Of a stretch of DNA of 45,763 nucleotides, positions 11,182 through 20,527 are shown piece after piece. A model generated the notes under the pieces. The model worked only from the letters and a program-made list of their open reading frames with translations, searched no databases and was not told the DNA's origin. A program made the translations under genes and the position numbers. Origin of the DNA: DASZKW01 sp035552775 (GTDB lineage Bacteria; Actinomycetota; Acidimicrobiia; Acidimicrobiales; Palsa-688); NCBI GenBank assembly GCA_035552775.1, contig DASZKW010000114.1:1-45763 (forward strand), given 5' to 3'. Each line of letters begins with the position of its first letter. The first letter of the stretch is position 1.

Positions 11182-11562
11182 TCACGAGGGGGACCAGCGG
11201 GCGGGGGAGTTGCTCACCGGGACCAGGTCGCGGCGATACTGGCGGTGGGTGCGCTCCACCGCTTCGCGGGCCTCCCGGCGGGCCCGGTCGAGCTCGGCGC
11301 GCAGGCGGGCCACCTCGGCTTCGAGCTGCATGATCCGCTTGACGCCCTCCAAGCTGACGCCGGCGTTGGTCAGGTCCTGGATGCGCTGGAGAACGGCGAT
11401 GTCACGCTCGCTGTAGCGGCGGCTACCGCCGCCGGTACGGGCCGGCTCCAGCAGGCCCCGGCGCTCGTAGATGCGCAGGGTCTGGGGATGGACCCCGGCC
11501 AGTTCGGCGGCCACCGAGATCACGTAGACGGCGCGTGTCGGTTCCCTACGTCCCGGTGCCAT
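11182..11562 (-). CDS. hspR: heat-shock repressor HspR (MerR family)
   Basis: MerR-type winged HTH repressor that binds HAIR operators and, in Streptomyces and Mycobacterium, represses dnaK and clpB operons with DnaK as co-repressor. The 126-residue protein has the helix-turn-helix region YVISVAAELAGVHPQTLRIY, ERRGLLEPART, the wing RRYSERDIAVLQRIQ, and a C-terminal coiled coil (about 85-115). The ATG at 11562 overlaps the dnaJ 3' end by 17 nt. The matching HAIR operator upstream of dnaK (15378-15398) supports autoregulation of the whole operon. Confidence 0.95.
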   Translation of the reverse strand: MAPGRREPTRAVYVISVAAELAGVHPQTLRIYERRGLLEPARTGGGSRRYSERDIAVLQRIQDLTNAGVSLEGVKRIMQLEAEVARLRAELDRARREAREAVERTHRQYRRDLVPVSNSPARWSPS

Positions 11563-12688
11563 CGGGCCTCCCCCACAGGTTGTCTCGAAGGGCGTCGCCC
11601 TTCATCAGGTCACCGACGGCCTCCACCGCGTCGCGCTCGGCGTCGCTCAACTCGGCTGGGACAGCCACTTCCACGGTGACGAGCAGGTCGCCGGCGCCCG
11701 AGCTGGCCGGCACGCCCTTGCCCCGCACCCTGAAGGTCCGCCCCGAGCGCGTGCCGGCGGGGACCTTCAAGCTGACCGGGCCGTCGAGGGTGGGCACTTT
11801 CACGGTGGCGCCGAGGGCGGCCTCGGCGAAGCTCACCGGGGCGGTGATGGTCAGGTGCTTGCCCTTGCGCCCGAAGACAGGGTGGCGGTCGTGGTGGACG
11901 ACCACGAACAGGTCGCCGGGGGAGCCGCCACCGCGGCCCGCACCGCCCCGCCCCTTGACCCTGATGCGCTGGCCGTCCTCCACGCCGGGAGGGATGCGGA
12001 CCCGCACCTGGCGGGACCGGGTCTCGGTCCCCCGCCCGGCGCAGGTGGGACAGGGGGTCTCCACCCTCATGCCCGTGCCCCCGCAGGCGGCGCAGGGCTG
12101 GGAGAAGGAGAACAGTCCCTGGTTGTCGTTGACCACACCCCTGCCCCCGCACACCGAGCACACCGTGGGGGCGGTCCCCGGCGCCGCCCCGCTCCCAGCG
12201 CACGTCGAGCAGGTCACGTCGCTGGTGATGTTGACGGTGGTGGTGATCCCGTTGACGGCCTCGAGGAACGACAAGTGCAGCGCCGCTTCCAGGTCGGCCC
12301 CGCGCTGGGCCCCCAGCCCCGCGCCGCGGCGGGGCCGGGGAGTGCCCGCGCCCCGGCCGAAGATTCCGCCGAGGATGTCGCCGAGGTCGTCCACGTGAAA
12401 CGAGCTGCTGGCGGACCCGGCCCCCGACCTGCGCGCCCCGGCGAAGGGGTTGCCGGCGGGGCCGAGGCGGCGGACCTCGTCGTATTCCTTGCGCTTGTCG
12501 GGGTCTCCTATGACGTCGTAGGCGGCGGAGATCTCCTTGAACTTGTCCTCCGAACCCGGGTTGGCGTCGGGGTGGTACTGCTTGGCCAGCTTCCTGTACG
12601 CCCTGGCGATGTCCTTGTCGGCGGCCGAGTCCGAGACGCCGAGCACCGAGTAGAAGTCCTTCTCGAACCATTCTCGCTGGGGCGCCAC
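11546..12688 (-). CDS. dnaJ: chaperone protein DnaJ
   Basis: Hsp40 co-chaperone stimulating DnaK ATPase. Domains: J-domain (about 10-72) with the YHPDANPG loop containing HPD, a Gly/Ser-rich linker (about 75-130), a four-repeat zinc finger (CSTCAGSG, CSVCGGRG, CAACGGTG, CPTCAGRG), and C-terminal beta-sandwich domains with VRIPPGVEDGQRIRVKG and PAGTRSGRTFRVRGKG. The 380-residue length and all eight zinc-ligand cysteines are intact. It lies 4 nt after grpE and overlaps hspR. Confidence 0.97.
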   Translation of the reverse strand: MAPQREWFEKDFYSVLGVSDSAADKDIARAYRKLAKQYHPDANPGSEDKFKEISAAYDVIGDPDKRKEYDEVRRLGPAGNPFAGARRSGAGSASSSFHVDDLGDILGGIFGRGAGTPRPRRGAGLGAQRGADLEAALHLSFLEAVNGITTTVNITSDVTCSTCAGSGAAPGTAPTVCSVCGGRGVVNDNQGLFSFSQPCAACGGTGMRVETPCPTCAGRGTETRSRQVRVRIPPGVEDGQRIRVKGRGGAGRGGGSPGDLFVVVHHDRHPVFGRKGKHLTITAPVSFAEAALGATVKVPTLDGPVSLKVPAGTRSGRTFRVRGKGVPASSGAGDLLVTVEVAVPAELSDAERDAVEAVGDLMKGDALRDNLWGRPDGTGT

Positions 12689-12692
12689 AGGA

Positions 12693-13462
12693 TCAGCCCT
12701 TGACCTTGACCATGGCGGGGCGCAGCACCCGGCCCTTCCAGCGGTAGCCGGCCCTGAGCACCTCGACGACCGTCATGGGACCGCCGTCACCGGGCTCGTG
12801 GGCGACGGCGTCGGCGACGTTGGGGTCGAAGGGCTCGTCGGTCGGATCGATGCGCTCGAGGCCCTCGCGCCCGAGGGCGTCGGTCAGCGCGGCGCGCACC
12901 TGGGCAACCGAGTCGCTGCCGTGGGACAGGGCCAGGTCGGCGGTGTCGAGCACGGGCAGCAGTTTTTCCACCAGGGCCTCCGCGGCCCGCTCCAGGTGTT
13001 CGGTCTGCTGGCGCAGGATGCGCTTCTTGTAGTTCTCGAAGTCGGCCTGCAGGCGCCGGAGGGAGTCGAGGTAGTCGTCGCGCTCGCGGGCCACGACGGC
13101 CAGCGGGTCTGACCCATCGGCGGCATCCTCGATGTCCTCGGCACCCTCGACGTCCTCGGCATCCTCGGCATCCTCGGCATCCTCGGCATCCTCGACGTCA
13201 ACGTCGCCGGCGTCGTCGTCATATACATCGTCGAAAGCAGCGCCGGCTTGCGAGCTGGCACCACGTCCGGCTCCCCCGCCGGCATTGGCACCCGGCTCGT
13301 CGGCGCCGCGCCCAACGGCGCCCGCGCCGGGGCCCCCGTCGGGCTCGGACCCGAGGTCCTCGCCCTCGAAGTCGTCAGCGCCGGAGCGATTGGGATCGGC
13401 GCCGGCCTGTTCAGAATTGCGGCCCGGAGCCACGCCGGGCTCCGGGTCGCGCAGCGGTCCGC

Positions 13463-13466
<4 letters not shown>
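12693..13466 (-). CDS. grpE: nucleotide exchange factor GrpE with long acidic N-terminal tail
   Basis: Drives ADP release from DnaK. The GrpE core occupies the C-terminal 130 or so residues: the coiled coil RERDDYLDSLRRLQADFENYKKR, then LLPVLDTADLAL, FDPNVADAV, and a final VVEVLRAGYRWKGRVLRPAMVKV. The N-terminal 125 residues are an acidic, probably disordered extension far longer than the usual 30-60, including a run of EDA tripeptides encoded by a 9-bp tandem repeat. The ATG makes an ATGA overlap with the dnaK stop. Confidence 0.95.
13126..13197. repeat. 9-bp tandem repeat inside grpE (8 units)
   Basis: Eight consecutive 9-bp units of the TCCTCGGCA type, four of them identical (13153-13188). 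On the minus strand they encode acidic E-D-A/V/I tripeptides in the GrpE N-terminal tail. Whole-codon unit size means copy-number change would preserve the frame. Confidence 0.9.
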
Positions 13467-15322
<1,856 letters not shown>

Positions 15323-15377
15323 GGGTAGAGCCTCCAATGACTAGCTTTGGGCAGTAGTTGGATCTCAGTGTAGCCAA

Positions 15378-15398
15378 CTTGAGTCGCTTGCACTCAAG
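15378..15398. promoter_or_regulatory. HAIR operator (HspR binding site) at the dnaK promoter
   Basis: A perfect HAIR inverted repeat CTTGAGT-N7-ACTCAAG, identical to the Streptomyces/Mycobacterium consensus. It lies 56 bp upstream of the dnaK ATG. On the minus strand a -10-like TACACT (15372 to 15367) sits just downstream, and TTGAGT within the operator is placed 19 nt from it as a possible -35, so bound HspR would block the promoter directly. It is the only HAIR copy I found in the window. Confidence 0.93.
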
Positions 15399-15431
15399 AA
15401 ACCTGGTCCGGGGCCAACGGACACCGACGAT

Positions 15432-15437
15432 TAGGCT
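15432..15437 (+). promoter_or_regulatory. -10 element of a leaderless gpmA promoter
   Basis: TAGGCT lies 7 nt before the GTG start of gpmA, the same hexamer and spacing as at purA. No Shine-Dalgarno sequence is visible between it and the start, supporting leaderless initiation. The HAIR operator lies about 35 bp upstream and might also affect this promoter. Confidence 0.5.
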
Positions 15438-15444
15438 TGGCGCT

Positions 15445-16176
15445 GTGGCCACCCTCGTACTCATCCGCCACGGCCAGAGCCAGTGGAACCTGGAGAACCG
15501 CTTCACCGGCTGGTGGGACGTGGACCTATCCCCCCAGGGCGAGAAAGAGGCCCGCCAGGCGGGAGCGGCGCTCGCCGGCGCCGGGGTAGGCATCGACGTC
15601 GCCCACACGTCGGTGCTCACCCGCTGCATCCGCACCCTCGACATGGCCTTGGAGGAGCTGGGGCGGCTCTGGGTGCCCGTCGCCCGCCACTGGCGCCTCA
15701 ACGAGCGCCACTACGGCGCCCTCACCGGCCTCGACAAGGACGAGGTCATGGCCGAGTTCGGCCGGGAGCAGTTCATGGCCTGGCGCCGCAGCTACCACAT
15801 ACCTCCGCCGCCGCTGGAGACCGACAGCGCCTACGACGTGACCGCTGATCCCCGCTACGCCCGCCTGCCACCGGACGTGATCCCGAGGACCGAGTGCCTG
15901 GCGGACGTCGTGGTCCGCCTCCTGCCCTACTGGTATGACGCCGTCGCCCCTGATCTGCTCGCCGGACGGGTCGTCCTCGTGTGTGCCCACGGCAACAGCC
16001 TGCGGGCGCTGATAAAGCACCTCGAGGGCATCTCCGACGCCGACATCCCCGGCCTGGAGCTCCCGACGGGGGTGCCGATGGTCTACGACCTCGACGCCCG
16101 CCTCCGCCCCGTCGGGCCCCGTTCGCCGCTCGAAGCGCCACTCGGGCCCGGCCGGGCCTTGGGGGCCGGCGCGTGA
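15445..16176 (+). CDS. gpmA: 2,3-bisphosphoglycerate-dependent phosphoglycerate mutase
   Basis: Interconverts 3- and 2-phosphoglycerate in glycolysis and gluconeogenesis. The protein starts (GTG) VATLVLIRHGQSQWNLENRFTGW with the phospho-acceptor His in RHG. It continues with the LTRCIRTL segment, LNERHYGALTGLDK and the second catalytic His in CAHGNSLRAL. The 243-residue length fits dPGM. The longer open frame reads into the dnaK promoter and HAIR site, so the GTG at 15445 is preferred. It is divergent from dnaK. Confidence 0.95.
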   Translation: MATLVLIRHGQSQWNLENRFTGWWDVDLSPQGEKEARQAGAALAGAGVGIDVAHTSVLTRCIRTLDMALEELGRLWVPVARHWRLNERHYGALTGLDKDEVMAEFGREQFMAWRRSYHIPPPPLETDSAYDVTADPRYARLPPDVIPRTECLADVVVRLLPYWYDAVAPDLLAGRVVLVCAHGNSLRALIKHLEGISDADIPGLELPTGVPMVYDLDARLRPVGPRSPLEAPLGPGRALGAGA

Positions 16177-16204
16177 GGCGACCATGGGAGCGGCGTCCCA
16201 CTCG

Positions 16205-16258
16205 CCGTTTGGTGTTACATCCAAGGCCCTATAGGGCTCTGGATGTAACACCAAACGG
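16205..16258. repeat. 54-bp inverted repeat with 19-bp perfect arms and an inner 12-bp palindrome
   Basis: Left arm CCGTTTGGTGTTACATCCA (16205-16223) and right arm TGGATGTAACACCAAACGG (16240-16258) are exact reverse complements. The 16-nt centre contains GCCCTATAGGGC, itself a perfect palindrome. Only two positions on each side of the centre break the symmetry. It lies between gpmA and glnD. There is no T-tract, and the arms are AT-richer than the surroundings. It could be a bidirectional terminator, a regulator site or a mobile hairpin element. Confidence 0.9.
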
Positions 16259-16282
16259 GACACCCCGGGGCGCCTGACAAAC

Positions 16283-18589
16283 GTGGAGTCGCTGCGCAGC
16301 CAGCGCGACGAGTTGATCGCCGACCGTGCGCTGGGCGGGGTGGAGTTCTGCCGGCGCTACGCCCAGGTCGCCGACGAGTGGCTGCAGGCGTTGTTCGAGG
16401 AGGCGACGGGCGGCGAGCACAGGGGCCTGGCCCTGCTGGCGGTGGGTGGCTACGGGCGGGGCGAACTGGCCCCCGGAAGCGACCTGGACCTCCTCCTCGT
16501 GCATGACCGGCGCCAAGCCCCCACCACGGTGGCCCAGGCACTGTGGTACCCGATCTGGGACCAGGGGGTCTCCCTCGACCACAGCGTTCGCCGCCCGCGC
16601 GAGGTGCGCGCCGCCATGGAAGGCGACCTCAAGGTGGCCCTGGGCCTGCTCGAGTGCCGCCGTATCGCCGGCGACGAGACCCTGGCGGCGGAGGTCGCCG
16701 CCAAGGCTCGGGACATGTGGCGCTCCCGGGCCGAGCGCTGGCTGGCCGCCGCAGGCGACGCCGCCGCCGCCCGCCACCGCTCGCACGGGGATCTGGCGTT
16801 CCTCCTCGAGCCCGACCTCAAAGAGGCGCGCGGCGGCCTGCGCGACCTGCATCTGCTCGTGGCCGCCGCCTCCGTGGCGCCGCCTTTGTCGGGGGTGGCC
16901 GCCGACCCCGCGCTGGCCGCGGCCGGCGATATCCTCACCAGCGCGCGGGTCGCCCTGCAGCGCGTCACCGGTCGCGACACCAACCGTCTGTCCCTGCAGG
17001 ACCAGGACGCAGTGGCCGCCGCCGTGGCCAGCCCCGACGCTGACGCCCTGATGGGCGACGTCGCAGGCGCAGCGCGGACGGTGGCGTGGTCGTCTGACGA
17101 CGGCTGGCGCCGGGTGGCCTCGTGGCTGACCGGGCCCGGTCGCAGGGCGGGGGCGGACCGGGCGGTGGGACCGGGCCTGGTGCTTCGCGACGGCGAGATC
17201 GCCCTCGGTCCCGGCGCCGACCCCGGCGGCGACCCGTCTCACGCCCTGCGCGCCGCGGTCGCCGCCGTGGAGTACGGCGTGGGCCTGTCACGCCAGGCCC
17301 TGGACCGGCTGGCGGCGGAGACGCCGCCGCCCCCCGACCCCTGGCCGGAGAGCCTGCGCCACTCCCTGGTCCGCCTGCTCGACTGCGGTCCGCCCGCCTT
17401 GGCGACCATCGAGGCCCTGGACCAAAAGGGGCTGCTGGTACGCCTCCTCCCCGAGTGGGAGTTCGTGCGCAACCGGCCCCAGCGCAACGCCTACCACCGC
17501 TTCACCGTCGACCGCCACCTGCTCGAGGCCGCGGCCGGCGCCGCCTCCCTCGTCCGCCGGGTGGAACGCCCTGACCTGCTCATCGTGGGCACGCTGCTCC
17601 ACGACATCGGCAAGGGTCGCCCCGGCGATCACAGCCAGGTCGGGGCGGAGCTGGCGGTGAGCATCTCCGGCCGCATGGGATTCACGCCGGCCGACGTGGG
17701 GATCATCGCCACCCTGGTGAGCCAGCACCTGCTGCTCGCCGACACCGCCGTCCGCCGGGACCTGGACGACCCGGCCACCGTGGCGATGGTCGCGGCCGCC
17801 GTCGGGGACGCCCCCACGCTGGAGCTGCTGGCGGCGCTGACCGAGGCCGACGCCCTGGCCACCGGCCCCGCCGCCTGGGGGACGTGGAAGGAGGGCCTGG
17901 TGCGCACCCTCGTCGCCCGCACCGCGTCCCACTTGGCGGGCCGGCCGGTTACCGTCCCGGCGCCGAGCGAACCGACCGCCGAACAGCGCGCCATGCTCGC
18001 CGCCGGTCGCCTGGACCTGAAAGCCACCGGCGAGCGCCTCACCGTGGTCGCACCCGATCGCCCCGGCCTGCTGGCCGTGGTCGCGGGAGTGCTGGCCCTG
18101 CGTGGCGTCGACGTGCTCTCCGCCACTACCGGGCAGGGCGACAACGGGATGGCCCTGCTGGTGTTCGACGTGGCGCCCACCTACACCGACCTGCCCGACT
18201 GGTCCCAGGTGCGTGCCGACGTCGAGGCCGCCCTCGATGGGCGCCTGGCGCTGGCCGAGCGCCTGGCCGAGCAGGACGCCACCGAACGCCGCCGCCGGCG
18301 GCGGCGCGCCGCCGCCACCCCTCGCATCGAGGTCGGCGTCCACCACGGGGCCTCCGCGGTGGCCACCGTGGTCGAGGTCCGGGCGCCCGACGGACCTGGG
18401 GTGCTGTCGCACATCGCCGCCGCCCTGGCCGGGGCGGGGCTTTCCATCATCTCCGCCCGGGCCGGAACCTATGGCGCCGAGGTGGTCGACGCGTTCTACG
18501 TGGTCGGCCCGGACGGCGCCCCCCTCGGCCCCGGAGCGCGGGGCGACGCGGCGGTGGCAGCGGTCAAGGCCGCCCTGGCGGAACGCTGA
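16283..18589 (+). CDS. glnD: PII uridylyl/adenylyl-transferase and removing enzyme GlnD
   Basis: Bifunctional nitrogen sensor that modifies the PII protein and removes the modification in response to glutamine; in actinobacteria the known modification is adenylylation. Order: nucleotidyltransferase with GGYGRGELAPGSDLDLL (about 55-71), the LEPDLKEARGGLRDLH substrate region, an HD hydrolase domain with LLHDIGKGRPGDHS (His440/Asp441), and two C-terminal ACT domains (VVAPDRPGLLAVVAGVLA and VRAPDGPGVLSHIAAALA). At 768 residues it is shorter than the E. coli enzyme (about 890) but complete. Start is a GTG 24 nt after the inverted repeat. Its stop is 6 nt from the convergent glnK stop. Confidence 0.95.
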   Translation: MESLRSQRDELIADRALGGVEFCRRYAQVADEWLQALFEEATGGEHRGLALLAVGGYGRGELAPGSDLDLLLVHDRRQAPTTVAQALWYPIWDQGVSLDHSVRRPREVRAAMEGDLKVALGLLECRRIAGDETLAAEVAAKARDMWRSRAERWLAAAGDAAAARHRSHGDLAFLLEPDLKEARGGLRDLHLLVAAASVAPPLSGVAADPALAAAGDILTSARVALQRVTGRDTNRLSLQDQDAVAAAVASPDADALMGDVAGAARTVAWSSDDGWRRVASWLTGPGRRAGADRAVGPGLVLRDGEIALGPGADPGGDPSHALRAAVAAVEYGVGLSRQALDRLAAETPPPPDPWPESLRHSLVRLLDCGPPALATIEALDQKGLLVRLLPEWEFVRNRPQRNAYHRFTVDRHLLEAAAGAASLVRRVERPDLLIVGTLLHDIGKGRPGDHSQVGAELAVSISGRMGFTPADVGIIATLVSQHLLLADTAVRRDLDDPATVAMVAAAVGDAPTLELLAALTEADALATGPAAWGTWKEGLVRTLVARTASHLAGRPVTVPAPSEPTAEQRAMLAAGRLDLKATGERLTVVAPDRPGLLAVVAGVLALRGVDVLSATTGQGDNGMALLVFDVAPTYTDLPDWSQVRADVEAALDGRLALAERLAEQDATERRRRRRRAAATPRIEVGVHHGASAVATVVEVRAPDGPGVLSHIAAALAGAGLSIISARAGTYGAEVVDAFYVVGPDGAPLGPGARGDAAVAAVKAALAER

Positions 18590-18595
18590 GGCTCG

Positions 18596-18934
18596 TCAGA
18601 TGGCGAGGTGGCCGCGCTCGCCGGTGCGGATGCGGACCAGGTCGTCAACCGTCACCGTCCATACCTTGCCGTCACCGATCTTGTCGGTGCGGGCGGTGGC
18701 GACGATCAGGTCCACCACGTTGAGGGCGTCGTCGTCGTCGACGACAACCTCGAGGCGGAGCTTGGGGACGAACTCCACCTTGTACTCGGCACCCCGGTAC
18801 ACCTCGGTGTGGCCTCGCTGGCGGCCGAAGCCCTGAACCTCGCTCACGGTCATGCCGGCTATCCCGTACTCCTGAAGGGCAGCCTTGACGTCATCGAGCT
18901 TGAACGGCTTGATGATGGCGGTAACCAGCCTCAC
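18596..18934 (-). CDS. glnK: nitrogen regulatory protein PII (GlnK type)
   Basis: Trimeric signal integrator of ATP/ADP and 2-oxoglutarate that gates Amt. The 112-residue protein begins MRLVTAIIKPFKLDDVKAAL. The T-loop RGAEYKVEFVPK holds Tyr51, the modification site, and the C-terminal signature TGERG is present. It lies 31 nt downstream of amt in the same direction, the standard amt-glnK arrangement. The modifying enzyme GlnD is encoded convergently next to it rather than in the usual amt-glnK-glnD operon. Confidence 0.96.
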   Translation of the reverse strand: MRLVTAIIKPFKLDDVKAALQEYGIAGMTVSEVQGFGRQRGHTEVYRGAEYKVEFVPKLRLEVVVDDDDALNVVDLIVATARTDKIGDGKVWTVTVDDLVRIRTGERGHLAI

Positions 18935-18965
18935 AGCGCCTCCGTCCTGGATCGGTAGCAGCGGA

Positions 18966-20414
18966 TCATGGCCCCTCGACCAGCTCTGGTTCGGGGTCGG
19001 GGTCGGGGCCCTCGCCGCGGCCGCCGCCGCCGCCGCCCACCAGCATGCTGGTGCGCTCGGCGAACGACGGCATCGGGGTCACCTCTTCGTCGTGAACAGC
19101 AAGGTCGCCGGTCTCGAGCTCCTCGTCGCTCATCCGAAGTCCCCGCAGCACGAACTTGACCACGTAGCAGATGATCGCGGTGCCCACGGCCGAGAAACAG
19201 ATGACCCATATGGCGGCGACGAGCTGTTCCCAGACCTGGTGCCACGAGCCGGTGTAGATGAGGCCGTTGACCGAGAACGACGCCGTCTTCCCGGTGCCGA
19301 TGTACTCGATCATCTTCGGGTCGCCGAAGAAGCCGAGCAGCAGGCCGCCGGCGAGCCCGGCGATGCCGTGGGTGTAGACGACCCCGAGGGCGTCGTCCAC
19401 CTTCGAGAAGGGGCGCACCTTGGAGAGGAAGTTCCAGGCGAACCACACGATGGCCGAGGCGATGATGCCGACGAAGATGGCACCTTCGCCGTTCACCCAC
19501 CCGGCGCAGGGGGTGATGGCCACCAGGCCGCAGATCATCCCGTTGACGCCGCCCAGCAGGGTCGGCTTCTTTTGACGGGAGATGAACATGTCGATCAGCA
19601 GCCAGGTGAGCAGGGCGGCGGCAGTCGCCAGGTTGGTGTTGATCACCGCCGAGGCGGCGTCTGCACCCGCGAAGTAGGGGTCTCCGCCGTTGAACCCGTT
19701 CCAGCCCAGCCACAGGATTCCCGCACCCACCGAGCACAGCAGCAGGTTGTTGGGAACGCCCTGCTGGCGGTCACGCAGGAGTCGGGGACCAACGATGGCG
19801 GCGGCGGTGAAGCCACTGACCCCGGCCGCCAGATGGATCACGTAACCACCGGAGTAGTCGAGGGCGCCCTTCTGGGCGAACCATCCTCCCCCCCAGAGCA
19901 TGAAGGCGTTGATGGAGTACACGAAGGTCGTCCAAAGCGGGACTATCAAGATCCAGGCTTTGAACTTGATACGCCCGAGCACGCTGCCGAGGAAGAGCAA
20001 CGGGGTGATCGCGGCGAACACGAACTGGAAGTAGGCCAGCGTCGACGTCGGGTAGTGGAACAGCGGCATCCCGCCGATCCCCGATATCAGAGGGATGTTG
20101 GCCTCACCCTGCTCCCCTGCGGCGCTCAATATCGAACTCGGGTGGCCGACGATGTTCCCCCAGAAGCCGTGGCCCCCGATCGGCGTCCCGAAGCTCATCT
20201 TGAACGCCCACAGCACCCAGACCAACAACACGATGGAGAAGCCGCTGAAGGCCATCACCATGGTGTTGACCGCCCACTTCTTGTGAACGAGTCCGCCGTA
20301 GAGGACCGCCAGCCCGGGGATGCTCATCAACCCCACGAAGGTGGCGGCCACCAACTGCCAGGTGTTGTCTCCCGGTACCAGCCAGTGGGGATAAGGAATC
20401 AACGCGGCCAACAC
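18966..20414 (-). CDS. amt: ammonium transporter Amt
   Basis: Trimeric inner-membrane ammonium channel with about 11 helices. Signatures: GLAVLYGGLVHKKW, YSGGYVIHLAAGVSG (first pore His), CSVGAGILWLGWNGFNGG, LGGVNGMICGLVAITPCAG and VVYTHGIAGLAGGLLLG (second pore His). The frame stays open far upstream, but that part is antisense-frame shadow of the oxidoreductase. The GTG at 20414 has AAGGAG 9 nt upstream and starts at the family N-terminus, giving 482 residues. The cytoplasmic tail ends in a Gly6 run and a PDPDPEPEL stretch, unusual and probably disordered. Confidence 0.94.
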   Translation of the reverse strand: MLAALIPYPHWLVPGDNTWQLVAATFVGLMSIPGLAVLYGGLVHKKWAVNTMVMAFSGFSIVLLVWVLWAFKMSFGTPIGGHGFWGNIVGHPSSILSAAGEQGEANIPLISGIGGMPLFHYPTSTLAYFQFVFAAITPLLFLGSVLGRIKFKAWILIVPLWTTFVYSINAFMLWGGGWFAQKGALDYSGGYVIHLAAGVSGFTAAAIVGPRLLRDRQQGVPNNLLLCSVGAGILWLGWNGFNGGDPYFAGADAASAVINTNLATAAALLTWLLIDMFISRQKKPTLLGGVNGMICGLVAITPCAGWVNGEGAIFVGIIASAIVWFAWNFLSKVRPFSKVDDALGVVYTHGIAGLAGGLLLGFFGDPKMIEYIGTGKTASFSVNGLIYTGSWHQVWEQLVAAIWVICFSAVGTAIICYVVKFVLRGLRMSDEELETGDLAVHDEEVTPMPSFAERTSMLVGGGGGGRGEGPDPDPEPELVEGP

Positions 20415-20491
20415 CTTGGGGCACTCCTTACGCTCCGGCCGCCCGCGGCGGCGCTGGAAGGGGCTTAGGACCCAGGGAGCATGGCGGGACC

Positions 20492-20523
20492 ACGTGTCGA
20501 GATGGTCACGGCAACGTGTCGAG
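20492..20523. promoter_or_regulatory. direct repeats and GlnR-like site upstream of amt
   Basis: ACGTGTCGAG occurs at 20492-20501 and 20514-20523, a 22-bp period (two helical turns). On the minus strand the segment 20509-20494 reads GTGAC-N6-GACAC, close to the actinobacterial GlnR pattern GTNAC-N6-GAAAC (one mismatch in the second half). It lies about 80-110 nt before the amt start. This is a candidate nitrogen-control site by position and pattern only. Confidence 0.35.
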
Positions 20524-20527
20524 CGTG

